From an uncultured Streptococcus sp. (GTDB taxonomy: Bacteria; Bacillota; Bacilli; Lactobacillales; Streptococcaceae), in the NCBI RefSeq assembly GCF_959025735.1, contig NZ_CAUFJQ010000060.1:1-11162 (forward strand): 11,162 bases of DNA, in the 5' to 3' direction. A model generated the notes under the pieces. The model saw only the letters and a program-made list of their open reading frames with translations, had not been told where the DNA came from and made no database searches. The position numbers and the translations under genes are program-made. Positions 1 to 6,314 of this stretch are shown one piece after another (positions within the stretch are counted from its first letter, which is position 1; each line of letters starts with the position of its first letter).

Positions 1-1245
1 TTAGTTGCTTGCACCAGAAGTGGCATCGGCATCTCCGTGCCCTCCGTCACCATGTCCTCCAGCATCAGAAGCACCAGAAGTTGCATCTGCACTACCGTGT
101 CCACCAGCAGGAGCAAATGGACCGCTTCCGCCAACTAGACGTTGTCCTGTTGTTTGTAGGTACCAGTCCAACCATGGTTTGAAGTTGAAGACGATCTCAT
201 TGATACCAGCGTATGAACCATCTTCATAGTACATAGCTTGGTAGTTGTGAGTGTTGATCACGCCTTCAGGAGATCCTGGAACAATAGTCCGAACATAGTC
301 TTGGTTACCGTTACGAAGGGTACCAATCACCCATTCCACGTTTTTCATACGTGCTGGTGGTAGGGAGCCGTGAACGGTTGACATCCGGCTTCCTGATTGA
401 GGTGGCACGCGTTTGGCAAACATGGTATCAGGATCTTGATGGGCATTATTGTAGTAGAGGAATTGGTTGTTATCATCGGCATAGGTCAATTCAAATGGCA
501 TAGCCTTTAAGAACATATCAATTTGGTTAACGGTTAGGATACCGTGGTCGAGTTTGACATAGGTATCGCCAGAAACGGCACCAGTGATTTCAGCTACCTT
601 TTCTACCCAATCTGGATCGTCAGGATCGACTTCAGTAACAGTTGTAGCGATTGGATGATTACAATCCAAGTCTTCTGGTTCAATTGGTTTTGGTTTTTTC
701 AATTTCGATACAACCTCAACGTATTTCATAAAATTATCCAAGCAGGTTTCAAGGAATTTGACGGTTCCCTCGTTGATGATATTGCCGTTTTCGTCAAAAG
801 CTTCTTTCGCTTTTCCTAGAAGGAATTCATTCCCTGGAAGAGTGTAAGCATTGACGCCTGGAGCATCAAGGATCTTACGGAGGTGAACCTGTGCGCGTGA
901 AGTCCCTTGATCATAGTAAGAAGCACCGACGATCATAACCGGTTTGTTTTCAAATGGATGCACCTCGAAAGATAGCCATTCAAGAACAGACTTGAGAGCA
1001 GCAGAGATCGTATGGTTGTGCTCTGGAGTGGCAATGATAACACCATCTGCACGAGTGATTTTGTTATATAAAAGACGCAATTGGAAACTTTCGTCCCATT
1101 TTTCATCTTGGTTAAACATTGGAACTTCGTCGATTTCAAGAACTACCAATTCAAATTTGATTTTAAATTGGCGGCGAATGAATTCCAAAAGTTTACGGTT
1201 ATATGATTGATCGTAGTTCGATCCTACAAGTCCAACAAATTTCAT
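1..1245 (-). CDS. NADPH-dependent FMN reductase fused to a PAS domain, with a putative flavinylation tail
   Basis: A 414-residue cytoplasmic protein without signal peptide or membrane segment. Residues 1-178 are a flavodoxin-like FMN reductase domain: phosphate-binding loop GSNYDQSYNRKLL near residues 8-20, TPEHNHTISAALKS at 73-86, and KPVMIVGASY at 101-110 followed by SRAQVHLRKIL. Residues 236-365 resemble the PAS domain of DUF438 proteins (MPFELTYADDNNQFLYY at 249-265, a VH at 291-292, YEDGSYAGINEI at 340-351). Residues 372-414 form a low-complexity Gly/His/Ala/Asp tail carrying DATSGAS at 387-393 and 407-413. ATG start is preceded by AGGAG and lies 18 bases after the stop of the upstream reductase, so the genes are co-transcribed. 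A role in transferring electrons from NAD(P)H through FMN is expected from the family; the acceptor is unknown. The tail may be a target of the neighbouring ApbE (inference). The gene is complete; its stop is at the window edge. Confidence 0.88.
   Translation of the reverse strand: MKFVGLVGSNYDQSYNRKLLEFIRRQFKIKFELVVLEIDEVPMFNQDEKWDESFQLRLLYNKITRADGVIIATPEHNHTISAALKSVLEWLSFEVHPFENKPVMIVGASYYDQGTSRAQVHLRKILDAPGVNAYTLPGNEFLLGKAKEAFDENGNIINEGTVKFLETCLDNFMKYVEVVSKLKKPKPIEPEDLDCNHPIATTVTEVDPDDPDWVEKVAEITGAVSGDTYVKLDHGILTVNQIDMFLKAMPFELTYADDNNQFLYYNNAHQDPDTMFAKRVPPQSGSRMSTVHGSLPPARMKNVEWVIGTLRNGNQDYVRTIVPGSPEGVINTHNYQAMYYEDGSYAGINEIVFNFKPWLDWYLQTTGQRLVGGSGPFAPAGGHGSADATSGASDAGGHGDGGHGDADATSGASN
7..27 (-). 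other. Candidate ApbE flavinylation motif 2 (DATSGAS)
   Basis: Encodes residues 407-413, identical to motif 1, ending one residue before the C-terminal Asn. The predicted acceptor is Ser413. Two identical acceptor-like motifs 20 residues apart in a flexible tail suggest a carrier of two FMN groups, but this is inference. Confidence 0.55.
67..87 (-). other. Candidate ApbE flavinylation motif 1 (DATSGAS)
   Basis: Encodes residues 387-393 of the PAS-fused FMN reductase. It fits D-x-x-[ST]-G-A-[ST], the acceptor pattern of ApbE flavin transferases. The predicted acceptor is Ser393, where Thr is more common in known substrates. Attachment is inferred from motif and operon context. Confidence 0.55.
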
Positions 1246-1263
1246 TCTTTTCTGTCTCCTATC

Positions 1264-1869
1264 TTACAAGTTTTCCCAGTCAAATTCTTCAGCATCTTTT
1301 CGAAGCAATTCTTGGGCGTTGCGCAATTTGTCTGTGATTTTCACAAACACACGGAAATCATCAAAGATGGCATCTAATTTTTGAATGACATCTAAATCCA
1401 CCAAGTCTCCATTTTGATCAAAGGCTTGCAATGAATGAGAGAGCAAGAATTCATCTGGCAAAACAGTCGCTTTAATTTCTGGAGCATTTAAGATTTGGCG
1501 AAGTTGGAGTTGGGCGCGTGAAGATCCCAACGTACCGTATGAAGCCCCAGTAATCATGACTGGTTTATTCAACAATGGGAAGACTCCGTATGAGAGCCAA
1601 GCGAGAGCACTCATCAAGACCGCTGGAATAGAGTGGTCGTATTCTGGAGTCCCAATAATGACTCCATCAGCCTCCTCAATTTTTGCAACAATATCCAAGA
1701 CAGCTTCAGGCACTTGTTTGTCAGCTGGTTTGTTAAAGACAGGGATATCTTTAATTTCAACCAATTCGATCTCAGCCTTGTCAGCAAAATGTTTTTGCAT
1801 GTATTGAAGCAGTTGACGGTTTGTAGAACGTTTGGAGTTTGTCCCCACAATCGCAATAAGTTTTATCAT
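1264..1869 (-). CDS. NADPH-dependent FMN reductase (flavodoxin-like)
   Basis: A 201-residue single-domain cytoplasmic flavoprotein of the NADPH-dependent FMN/quinone/azo reductase family. Visible motifs are the phosphate loop GTNSKRSTNRQLL near residues 9-21, TPEYDHSIPAVLMSALAWL and KPVMITGASYGTLGSSRAQ with LRQIL after it. The ATG at 1869 is chosen because AAAGGAA sits five to six bases upstream. An upstream extension to 1917 is open but would run into the end of apbE and adds sequence foreign to the family. It is the second gene of the apbE operon: apbE ends 25 bases upstream and the PAS-fused paralogue begins 18 bases downstream. Its domain is clearly paralogous to the N-terminus of that protein but lacks PAS and tail. 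It probably supplies reduced flavin or reduces quinone-like acceptors; the physiological substrate cannot be read from sequence. Confidence 0.88.
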   Translation of the reverse strand: MIKLIAIVGTNSKRSTNRQLLQYMQKHFADKAEIELVEIKDIPVFNKPADKQVPEAVLDIVAKIEEADGVIIGTPEYDHSIPAVLMSALAWLSYGVFPLLNKPVMITGASYGTLGSSRAQLQLRQILNAPEIKATVLPDEFLLSHSLQAFDQNGDLVDLDVIQKLDAIFDDFRVFVKITDKLRNAQELLRKDAEEFDWENL

Positions 1870-1894
1870 GGAAAATTCCTTTCTGATAGGAGAA

Positions 1895-2818
1895 TTATAA
1901 ATAAGATTGAAGCCCACTTGTATAGGCGATCTTGCCTGTTTGAGAAACCAACAAGGTATCTATACCAGGAAGTGATTCAACAGTGTTGAGGATAGAAGCA
2001 GGAGATTCCCCGAACAGGCGGGTAGTCCATATCTCCCCGTCTACGGATCGATCAGATATGATGGTGATACTGGCTAAGTCTGTCTCAACCGGATAGCCCG
2101 TCGCGCTATCAAAGATGTGGTGAAACGACTGGCCGTCAACTTCTAAATGACGCTCGTAGATGCCAGAGGTGACAATAGATTTATCCTTGACAGAGAGGAC
2201 CAGTAGGTGCCGACCTCTTTTTTCGACTGGATTTTGAATGCCAATCCGCCAAGGCTGTTGTTTGATGGGATGTTGACCGACAGTGAGGATATTTCCTCCA
2301 AGATCGATCAAGGCATCTGTTACTCCCTGGCTCTTTAAAAAGGTCGCAATGCAGTCTGCACTATAGCCCTTAGCTAAGGCTCCTAAATCAATCTTCATTC
2401 CAGGACGTGTCAGAAAGACCGTATGGTTTTCTGGGTCGAGCTGGATTTGGTGAGGATCGATCAAGGTCAGAGCTTGATCGATTTCCCCTTGCTGGGGACG
2501 TCTAGCATCTGAAAATCCAATTCGCCAGGTCTGTACAAGAGGACCAATGGCGATGTTTAAATGGCTGTTCTGAGCTTGACTATGCAAGGTTCCTAATGCA
2601 ATCAGTTCAAAAAGATCTGGATGCACTTGGACTGGAGAAATACCAGCTTGGTGATTGACCTCCATGAGTTCAGAACTTGCATCATTGGCACTGAAGCGAT
2701 GTTCGTAGGAGCGAAGAAGTTCAAAGCAGCGGGCTAAGAGTTCATTCGCTTGTGGGTGACAGATCGAAACAGTGATGGTCGTTCCCATCAAATGTTCGGA
2801 TCGACTACTTAGGTCCAC
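1895..2818 (-). CDS. apbE: FAD:protein FMN transferase (ApbE family)
   Basis: A 307-residue ApbE-family flavin transferase, which in known members uses FAD and Mg2+ to attach FMN through a phosphoester bond to Thr or Ser of a target protein. Motifs (numbered from this start) are HLMGTTITVSI near 9-19, KIDLGALAKGYSAD at 142-155, LGGNI at 173-177, HHIFDSATGYPV at 233-244 and DGEIWTTRLF at 260-269. There is no signal peptide or lipobox, so it should act in the cytoplasm, unlike many exported ApbE proteins. GTG at 2818 is preferred over GTG at 2845: AAAGGA lies ten bases upstream of it, whereas the promoter -10 at 2854-2859 would start transcription almost on top of the 2845 codon. It is the first gene of a three-gene operon with two FMN reductases, one of which carries matching acceptor motifs. 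Confidence 0.9.
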   Translation of the reverse strand: MDLSSRSEHLMGTTITVSICHPQANELLARCFELLRSYEHRFSANDASSELMEVNHQAGISPVQVHPDLFELIALGTLHSQAQNSHLNIAIGPLVQTWRIGFSDARRPQQGEIDQALTLIDPHQIQLDPENHTVFLTRPGMKIDLGALAKGYSADCIATFLKSQGVTDALIDLGGNILTVGQHPIKQQPWRIGIQNPVEKRGRHLLVLSVKDKSIVTSGIYERHLEVDGQSFHHIFDSATGYPVETDLASITIISDRSVDGEIWTTRLFGESPASILNTVESLPGIDTLLVSQTGKIAYTSGLQSYL

Positions 2819-2828
2819 TAAAAATCTA

Positions 2829-2834
2829 TCCTTT
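2829..2834 (-). promoter_or_regulatory. Ribosome binding site that decides the apbE start
   Basis: AAAGGA on the minus strand lies ten bases upstream of the GTG at 2818. It falls inside the longer reading frame from 2845, which itself has no good Shine-Dalgarno sequence and practically no leader. Confidence 0.6.
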
Positions 2835-2853
2835 CCTATTTTCACTTACCTAC

Positions 2854-2882
2854 AGTATATCAAAAAGATATCGTTTTCACAA
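2854..2882 (-). promoter_or_regulatory. Promoter of the apbE-FMN reductase operon
   Basis: On the minus strand, -35 TTGTGA (2877-2882) and -10 TATACT (2854-2859) are 17 bases apart, with an extended TG before the -10. Transcription should begin near 2847, giving a leader of about 29 bases to the GTG at 2818. Confidence 0.7.
2866..2879 (-). promoter_or_regulatory. Probable cre (CcpA operator), apbE side
   Basis: TGAAAACGATATCT matches the cre consensus TGWNANCGNTNWCA at 13 of 14 positions, only the last base differing. It overlaps the -35 end and the spacer of the apbE promoter, a position expected to give repression by CcpA in sugar-rich conditions. Confidence 0.55.
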
Positions 2883-2976
2883 TCCTTTCAAGCATATTGT
2901 TTGACATTTTTTGAAACATGTGAAGTGTGATTTTCTGGAAAATTGAAAAAAAGATCACAAATTCTGAGCAAAATAA

Positions 2977-3006
2977 TTGTAACCGATATCATTTTTATGA
3001 TATACT
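2977..3006 (+). promoter_or_regulatory. Promoter of nox
   Basis: -35 TTGTAA (2977-2982) and -10 TATACT (3001-3006) are 18 bases apart, with an extended TG at 2998-2999. The leader to the nox ATG is about 30 bases. The 197-base gap between the two divergent genes also holds the two cre sites and several inverted repeats. Confidence 0.7.
2978..2991 (+). promoter_or_regulatory. cre site (CcpA operator), nox side
   Basis: TGTAACCGATATCA matches every defined position of TGWNANCGNTNWCA. It overlaps the -35 and spacer of the nox promoter. CcpA control of nox is plausible for streptococci; direction of the effect is inferred from position. Confidence 0.65.
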
Positions 3007-3042
3007 CAAGAAGTAAATTAAATTAAAGGTAGGATTTATTCT

Positions 3043-4419
3043 ATGAGTAAAATCGTTGTTGTAGGGGCAAACCATGCCGGAACAGCTTGTATCAACACTA
3101 TGTTAGATAATTTTGGAAATGAAAATGAAATTGTAGTTTTTGACCAAAACTCAAACATTTCATTCCTTGGGTGCGGGATGGCACTTTGGATCGGTGAGCA
3201 AATCGATGGTCCAGAAGGTCTCTTCTACTCTGACAAAGAAAAATTGGAAGCAAAAGGTGCAAAAGTCTACATGAACTCTCCTGTTCTTTCAATTGACTAT
3301 GACAACAAAGTGGTAACTGCAGAAGTTGATGGAAAAGAACACAAAGAATCTTATGAAAAATTAATCTTTGCGACTGGATCAACACCAATCATTCCTCCAA
3401 TTAAAGGAGTTGAAATTGTTCCTGGTAACCGTGAATTCAAAGCAACTCTTGAAAATCTTCAATTCGTTAAATTGTACCAAAACGCTGAAGAAGTGATCGA
3501 AAAATTGAAAGACAACAGCAAACACTTGAACCGTATCGCCGTAGTTGGTGGTGGTTACATCGGTGTAGAACTTGCTGAAGCTTTCGAACGTCTTGGTAAA
3601 GACGTTGTCTTGGTGGATATCGTCGACACTGTCTTGAACGGCTACTATGACAAAGACTTTACAGACATCATGGCGAAAAACTTGGAAGACCACAACATCC
3701 GTTTGGCTCTTGGACAAACTGTTCAAGCAGTTGAAGGAGATGGTAAGGTAGAACGTCTTGTAACCGATAAAGAAACCTTCGATGTAGACATGGTCATCTT
3801 GGCTGTTGGTTTCCGTCCAAATACAGCTCTTGCTGATGGTAAGATTGAACTCTTCCGCAACGGTGCCTTCCTTGTCGATAAGAAACAAGAAACATCACTT
3901 CCAGGTGTTTATGCAGTTGGTGACTGTGCGACTATCTATGACAATGCACGTGGCGAAATGAGCTACATCGCACTTGCATCTAATGCGGTTCGTTCAGGTA
4001 TTGTTGGTGCCTATAATGCGACTGGTCATGAATTGGAAGGAATCGGTGTTCAAGGTTCTAACGGTATCTCTATCTACGGCCTTCACATGGTTTCAACTGG
4101 TTTGACTCTTGAAAAAGCAAAAGCTGCTGGCTTCAATGCCACTGAAACAGGCTTCAACGACCTTCAAAAACCAGAATTTATCAAACACGATAACTATGAA
4201 GTTGGTATCAAGATTGTTTATGACAAAGACACTCGTCAAATCCTTGGAGCTCAAATGGTATCACGTGATAGCGCCATCTCAATGGCCATCCACATGTTCT
4301 CACTTGCAATTCAAGAACACGTGACGATTGATAAGTTAGCCTTGACTGACTTGTTCTTCTTGCCACACTTCAACAAACCATATAACTACATCACAATGGC
4401 AGCTTTAACTGCTGAATAA
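3043..4419 (+). CDS. nox: NADH oxidase, H2O-forming
   Basis: A 458-residue cytoplasmic FAD enzyme that reduces O2 to water with NADH, restoring NAD+ and removing oxygen without forming peroxide. Features are an N-terminal FAD-binding fold (VVVGANHAGT at 5-14, with His11), the redox-active Cys44 in SFLGCGMALW typical of four-electron NADH oxidases, a second Rossmann motif GGGYIGVELAE at 169-179 for NADH, and the FAD-contacting VYAVGDCATI at 289-298. Length fits the family. The start follows AAAGGTAGGA. It diverges from apbE and ends in a strong terminator, so it is probably monocistronic. Codon use looks highly biased, with frequent GGT, GTT and CTT codons, which suits an abundant protein. The related CoA-disulfide reductases share the fold, but the overall match is to streptococcal Nox. 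Confidence 0.95.
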   Translation: MSKIVVVGANHAGTACINTMLDNFGNENEIVVFDQNSNISFLGCGMALWIGEQIDGPEGLFYSDKEKLEAKGAKVYMNSPVLSIDYDNKVVTAEVDGKEHKESYEKLIFATGSTPIIPPIKGVEIVPGNREFKATLENLQFVKLYQNAEEVIEKLKDNSKHLNRIAVVGGGYIGVELAEAFERLGKDVVLVDIVDTVLNGYYDKDFTDIMAKNLEDHNIRLALGQTVQAVEGDGKVERLVTDKETFDVDMVILAVGFRPNTALADGKIELFRNGAFLVDKKQETSLPGVYAVGDCATIYDNARGEMSYIALASNAVRSGIVGAYNATGHELEGIGVQGSNGISIYGLHMVSTGLTLEKAKAAGFNATETGFNDLQKPEFIKHDNYEVGIKIVYDKDTRQILGAQMVSRDSAISMAIHMFSLAIQEHVTIDKLALTDLFFLPHFNKPYNYITMAALTAE

Positions 4420-4424
4420 TAGCT

Positions 4425-4520
4425 AAAGTTTATATTAAAACTTTCCTTAGGTGAGTACGGACGTCAGCGAACTTCGTAGAAGTTCCATGACTAATTATTG
4501 AGCCTAAGGTCTCAATAATT
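4425..4520 (+). repeat. Structured intergenic element with several perfect inverted repeats
   Basis: Four pairings are visible. AAAGTTT (4425-4431) pairs with AAACTTT (4438-4444). GTCA/GAACTT (4463-4474) pairs with AAGTTC/TGAC (4480-4491) around loop CGTAG with a small internal loop. AATTATTGAG (4493-4502) pairs with CTCAATAATT (4511-4520) around an eight-base loop. CCTTAGG (4445-4451) is complementary to CCTAAGG (4503-4509) inside that last loop, so a pseudoknot or an alternative fold is possible. It could be a small dispersed repeat or an RNA element at the nox 3' end; I do not recognise it as BOX or RUP. Confidence 0.5.
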
Positions 4521-4523
4521 CCG

Positions 4524-4556
4524 AGAGCCTGAAACTGTATTGTTTCAGGCTCTTTT
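4524..4556 (+). terminator. Intrinsic terminator after nox
   Basis: GAGCCTGAAAC (4525-4535) pairs perfectly with GTTTCAGGCTC (4542-4552) around a six-base loop and is followed by TTTT. The stem can extend by one A-T pair on the outside. Confidence 0.88.
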
Positions 4557-4600
4557 CTCAACTAACAAGGGTGGTTTTGTTTTTTTCTGTCTTTACATGT

Positions 4601-4628
4601 ATTCAGAGGCAGTGAAATAAGGTATAAT
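4601..4628 (+). promoter_or_regulatory. Probable promoter of the ClC gene
   Basis: A perfect -10 TATAAT lies at 4623-4628, about 31 bases before the ATG. The -35 is poor; ATTCAG at 4601-4606 with 16-base spacing is the best candidate. GAAGGAG at 4646-4652 is the ribosome binding site. Confidence 0.6.
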
Positions 4629-4659
4629 GAATAGGATAAGAGTTTGAAGGAGTTAGGGA

Positions 4660-6204
4660 ATGTCTGCTAAAGAAGAAGCCTTTAAAAATGAATTTCAATT
4701 TGCCTCTAGTTCAATTGTGGCCCATATTGTCAGAGGTGTTTTGGTTGGGATTGTTGTGGGATGCATCGTCTCGAGTTTTCGTTTTTTGATCGAGCATTTG
4801 TTTCATTTTGTTCAGGGCGTCTACAAGGAGATGTCTGGTCAACCACTTTATTTGCCAGCGATGCTGTTGGGGTATGGGGTGGTCGTACTGCTTGCTGGTC
4901 GCCTCATTCGCACCAATCGGGATATCAAGGGATCAGGTATTCCACAAGTCGAAGCAGAACTCAAGGGACTCTTGGCGGTGAGTTGGTGGGATACCCTGTG
5001 GAAGAAGTATATTCTAGGTGTCTTGGCCATCGGAAGTGGTTTGATGCTTGGTCGTGAAGGTCCTAGTATTCAATTAGGAGCGATGGGTGGAAAAGGAGTG
5101 GCCCATCATTTGAAGGTCAGTCCGGTTGAGGAGCGGTCTTTGATAGCAAGTGGGGCTGCTGCTGGTCTTGCGGCTGCTTTTAATGCGCCTATTGCTGGTC
5201 TCTTATTTGTGGTTGAAGAGGTCTACCATCATTTTTCACGCTTCTTTTGGATTTCGACCTTGGCTGCTAGTTTGACGGCTAATTTTATTTCACTCAATGT
5301 CTTTGGTCAAACACCAGTGCTTCATATGCCACAAAATATTCCGCCACTCCATCTGTCTCAGTACTGGATTTATCTTTTTCTAGGAGTATTTTTAGGGGCA
5401 GCGGGTTATGTCTACGAAGTAGTGGTTCTCAATATCGGTCAACTGTATCGTTTGCTAGAAAAGATTTTCCATGTTCCTACTCATTATTCTTCTTTATTTG
5501 CTTTTATCTTGATTCTTCCAATCGGTTATTTGCTGCCTCAAATTCTTGGTGGTGGGAATCAATTGGTCTTGGATTTAGCTCGAGTACCGTATCCAGTGCT
5601 GACCATCCTTCTCTATTTTGCGATTCGTTTCATCTGGAGTATGTTGAGCTATGGTAGTGGCTTGCCAGGTGGCATCTTCCTGCCCATACTAGCATTAGGG
5701 TCACTTTTAGGGGCAATCGTTGGAACCTTCCTCCAAAACATTGGCTTTATCTCTCAAAATCAGCTGCCTCTTTTCATCATTTTAGGAATGAGTGGGTATT
5801 TTGGGGCTATTTCAAAAGCTCCATTAACAGCGATGATCTTGGTAACAGAGATGGTCGGTGATATTCGCAGTTTAATGCCCCTAGGTATGGTGACCTTGCT
5901 GGCTTATATGATCATGGATCTCTTCCATGGAGCGCCAGTCTATGAAGCCATGCTCGAGCAATTGTTGCCGGATAAGGCGCAAGAAGAAGGAGAGTTGACT
6001 TTAATTGAGATCCCTGTATCAGAAAAGATTGCAGGAAAGCAAGTTCATGAACTGCACCTCCCTCAAGATATCTTGATCACCACGCAAATGCGAAGCGGTA
6101 AGAGCTATACGGTCAATGGTGCAACCCGCTTGTATCTAGGTGATAGCATCTTTGTGGTGGTTAAAGAATCCGAAATCGGACGGGTCAAGGATATCCTTTT
6201 GTAA
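4660..6204 (+). CDS. ClC-family chloride/proton antiporter with C-terminal RCK_C domain
   Basis: A 514-residue polytopic membrane protein of the ClC family. The anion-path signatures are present: GSGIPQVE at 91-98, GREGPSIQLG at 131-140 with gating Glu133, GAAAGLAAAFNAPIAG at 165-180, and GSGLPGGIFLP at 332-342. FVVEEVYHHF places Glu187 where E. coli ClC has the inner proton-transfer Glu203, so a Cl-/H+ exchanger is more likely than a channel. The Ser of GSGIP favours chloride over fluoride. Residues 446-514 form a TrkA_C/RCK_C-like regulatory domain in place of the CBS pairs seen in other members. The ATG has a good GAAGGAG seven bases upstream. It stands between the nox terminator and the efe promoter and is probably monocistronic; no convincing terminator follows it. 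A role in acid tolerance or anion balance is inference. Confidence 0.92.
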   Translation: MSAKEEAFKNEFQFASSSIVAHIVRGVLVGIVVGCIVSSFRFLIEHLFHFVQGVYKEMSGQPLYLPAMLLGYGVVVLLAGRLIRTNRDIKGSGIPQVEAELKGLLAVSWWDTLWKKYILGVLAIGSGLMLGREGPSIQLGAMGGKGVAHHLKVSPVEERSLIASGAAAGLAAAFNAPIAGLLFVVEEVYHHFSRFFWISTLAASLTANFISLNVFGQTPVLHMPQNIPPLHLSQYWIYLFLGVFLGAAGYVYEVVVLNIGQLYRLLEKIFHVPTHYSSLFAFILILPIGYLLPQILGGGNQLVLDLARVPYPVLTILLYFAIRFIWSMLSYGSGLPGGIFLPILALGSLLGAIVGTFLQNIGFISQNQLPLFIILGMSGYFGAISKAPLTAMILVTEMVGDIRSLMPLGMVTLLAYMIMDLFHGAPVYEAMLEQLLPDKAQEEGELTLIEIPVSEKIAGKQVHELHLPQDILITTQMRSGKSYTVNGATRLYLGDSIFVVVKESEIGRVKDILL

Positions 6205-6254
6205 AAGACAGATTCAAAGAAAAGTTTTTCTATTATTAAATTTTCAGACAATTA

Positions 6255-6283
6255 TTGAAAAATGAGAAAATATCTGGTAAAAT
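6255..6283 (+). promoter_or_regulatory. Promoter of the efe-tat operon
   Basis: -35 TTGAAA (6255-6260) and -10 TAAAAT (6278-6283) are 17 bases apart, with TG one base before the -10. An inverted repeat TTTTCA (6241-6246)/TGAAAA (6256-6261) overlaps the -35 and could be an operator, though it does not match a Fur or PerR box I can recognise. Confidence 0.7.
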
Positions 6284-6314
6284 AAGGGCAAGAACAAATG
6301 AGGAGAAGTCTTTC

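Larger units (their letters stand above)
4..105 (-). repeat. In-frame repeats encoding the Gly/His tail
   Basis: Two 42-base copies (4-45 and 64-105) encode GGHGDADATSGASN and GGHGSADATSGASD. Between them, 46-60 encodes an extra GGHGD next to the GGHGD that opens the downstream copy. The core CACCAGAAGT is identical in both copies. The array lies at the extreme 3' end of the gene, where copy number could vary without affecting the folded domains. Confidence 0.75.

Noticed and set aside
1870..1917. Sixteen-residue N-terminal extension of the small FMN reductase
   Set aside because: It would overlap the apbE 3' end, lacks a ribosome binding site and is not part of the flavodoxin fold, while the ATG at 1869 has AAAGGAA upstream.
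2926..2959. A full Rex operator for nox
   Set aside because: Half-sites are present but 22 bases apart; a Rex site would be a compact palindrome, so it is listed only as a low-interest finding.
3379..3888. A 169-residue open frame antisense to nox
   Set aside because: It lies wholly inside nox, has no ribosome binding site or recognisable domain, and is explained by the strong codon bias of nox.
4445..4491. BOX or RUP repeat of pneumococcus
   Set aside because: A few short strings such as ACGTCAGC and ACTTCGT recall boxA, but order and length do not match, so it is left as an unassigned structured element.
6205..6240. Intrinsic terminator after the ClC gene
   Set aside because: AGAAAAG/TTTTTCT can pair on paper but leaves no loop and has no GC stem, so it is not called.
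6255..6314. Twenty-residue N-terminal extension of EfeO
   Set aside because: The start codon would be TTG within the -35 element, upstream of the predicted transcription start, and would bury the lipoprotein signal peptide.
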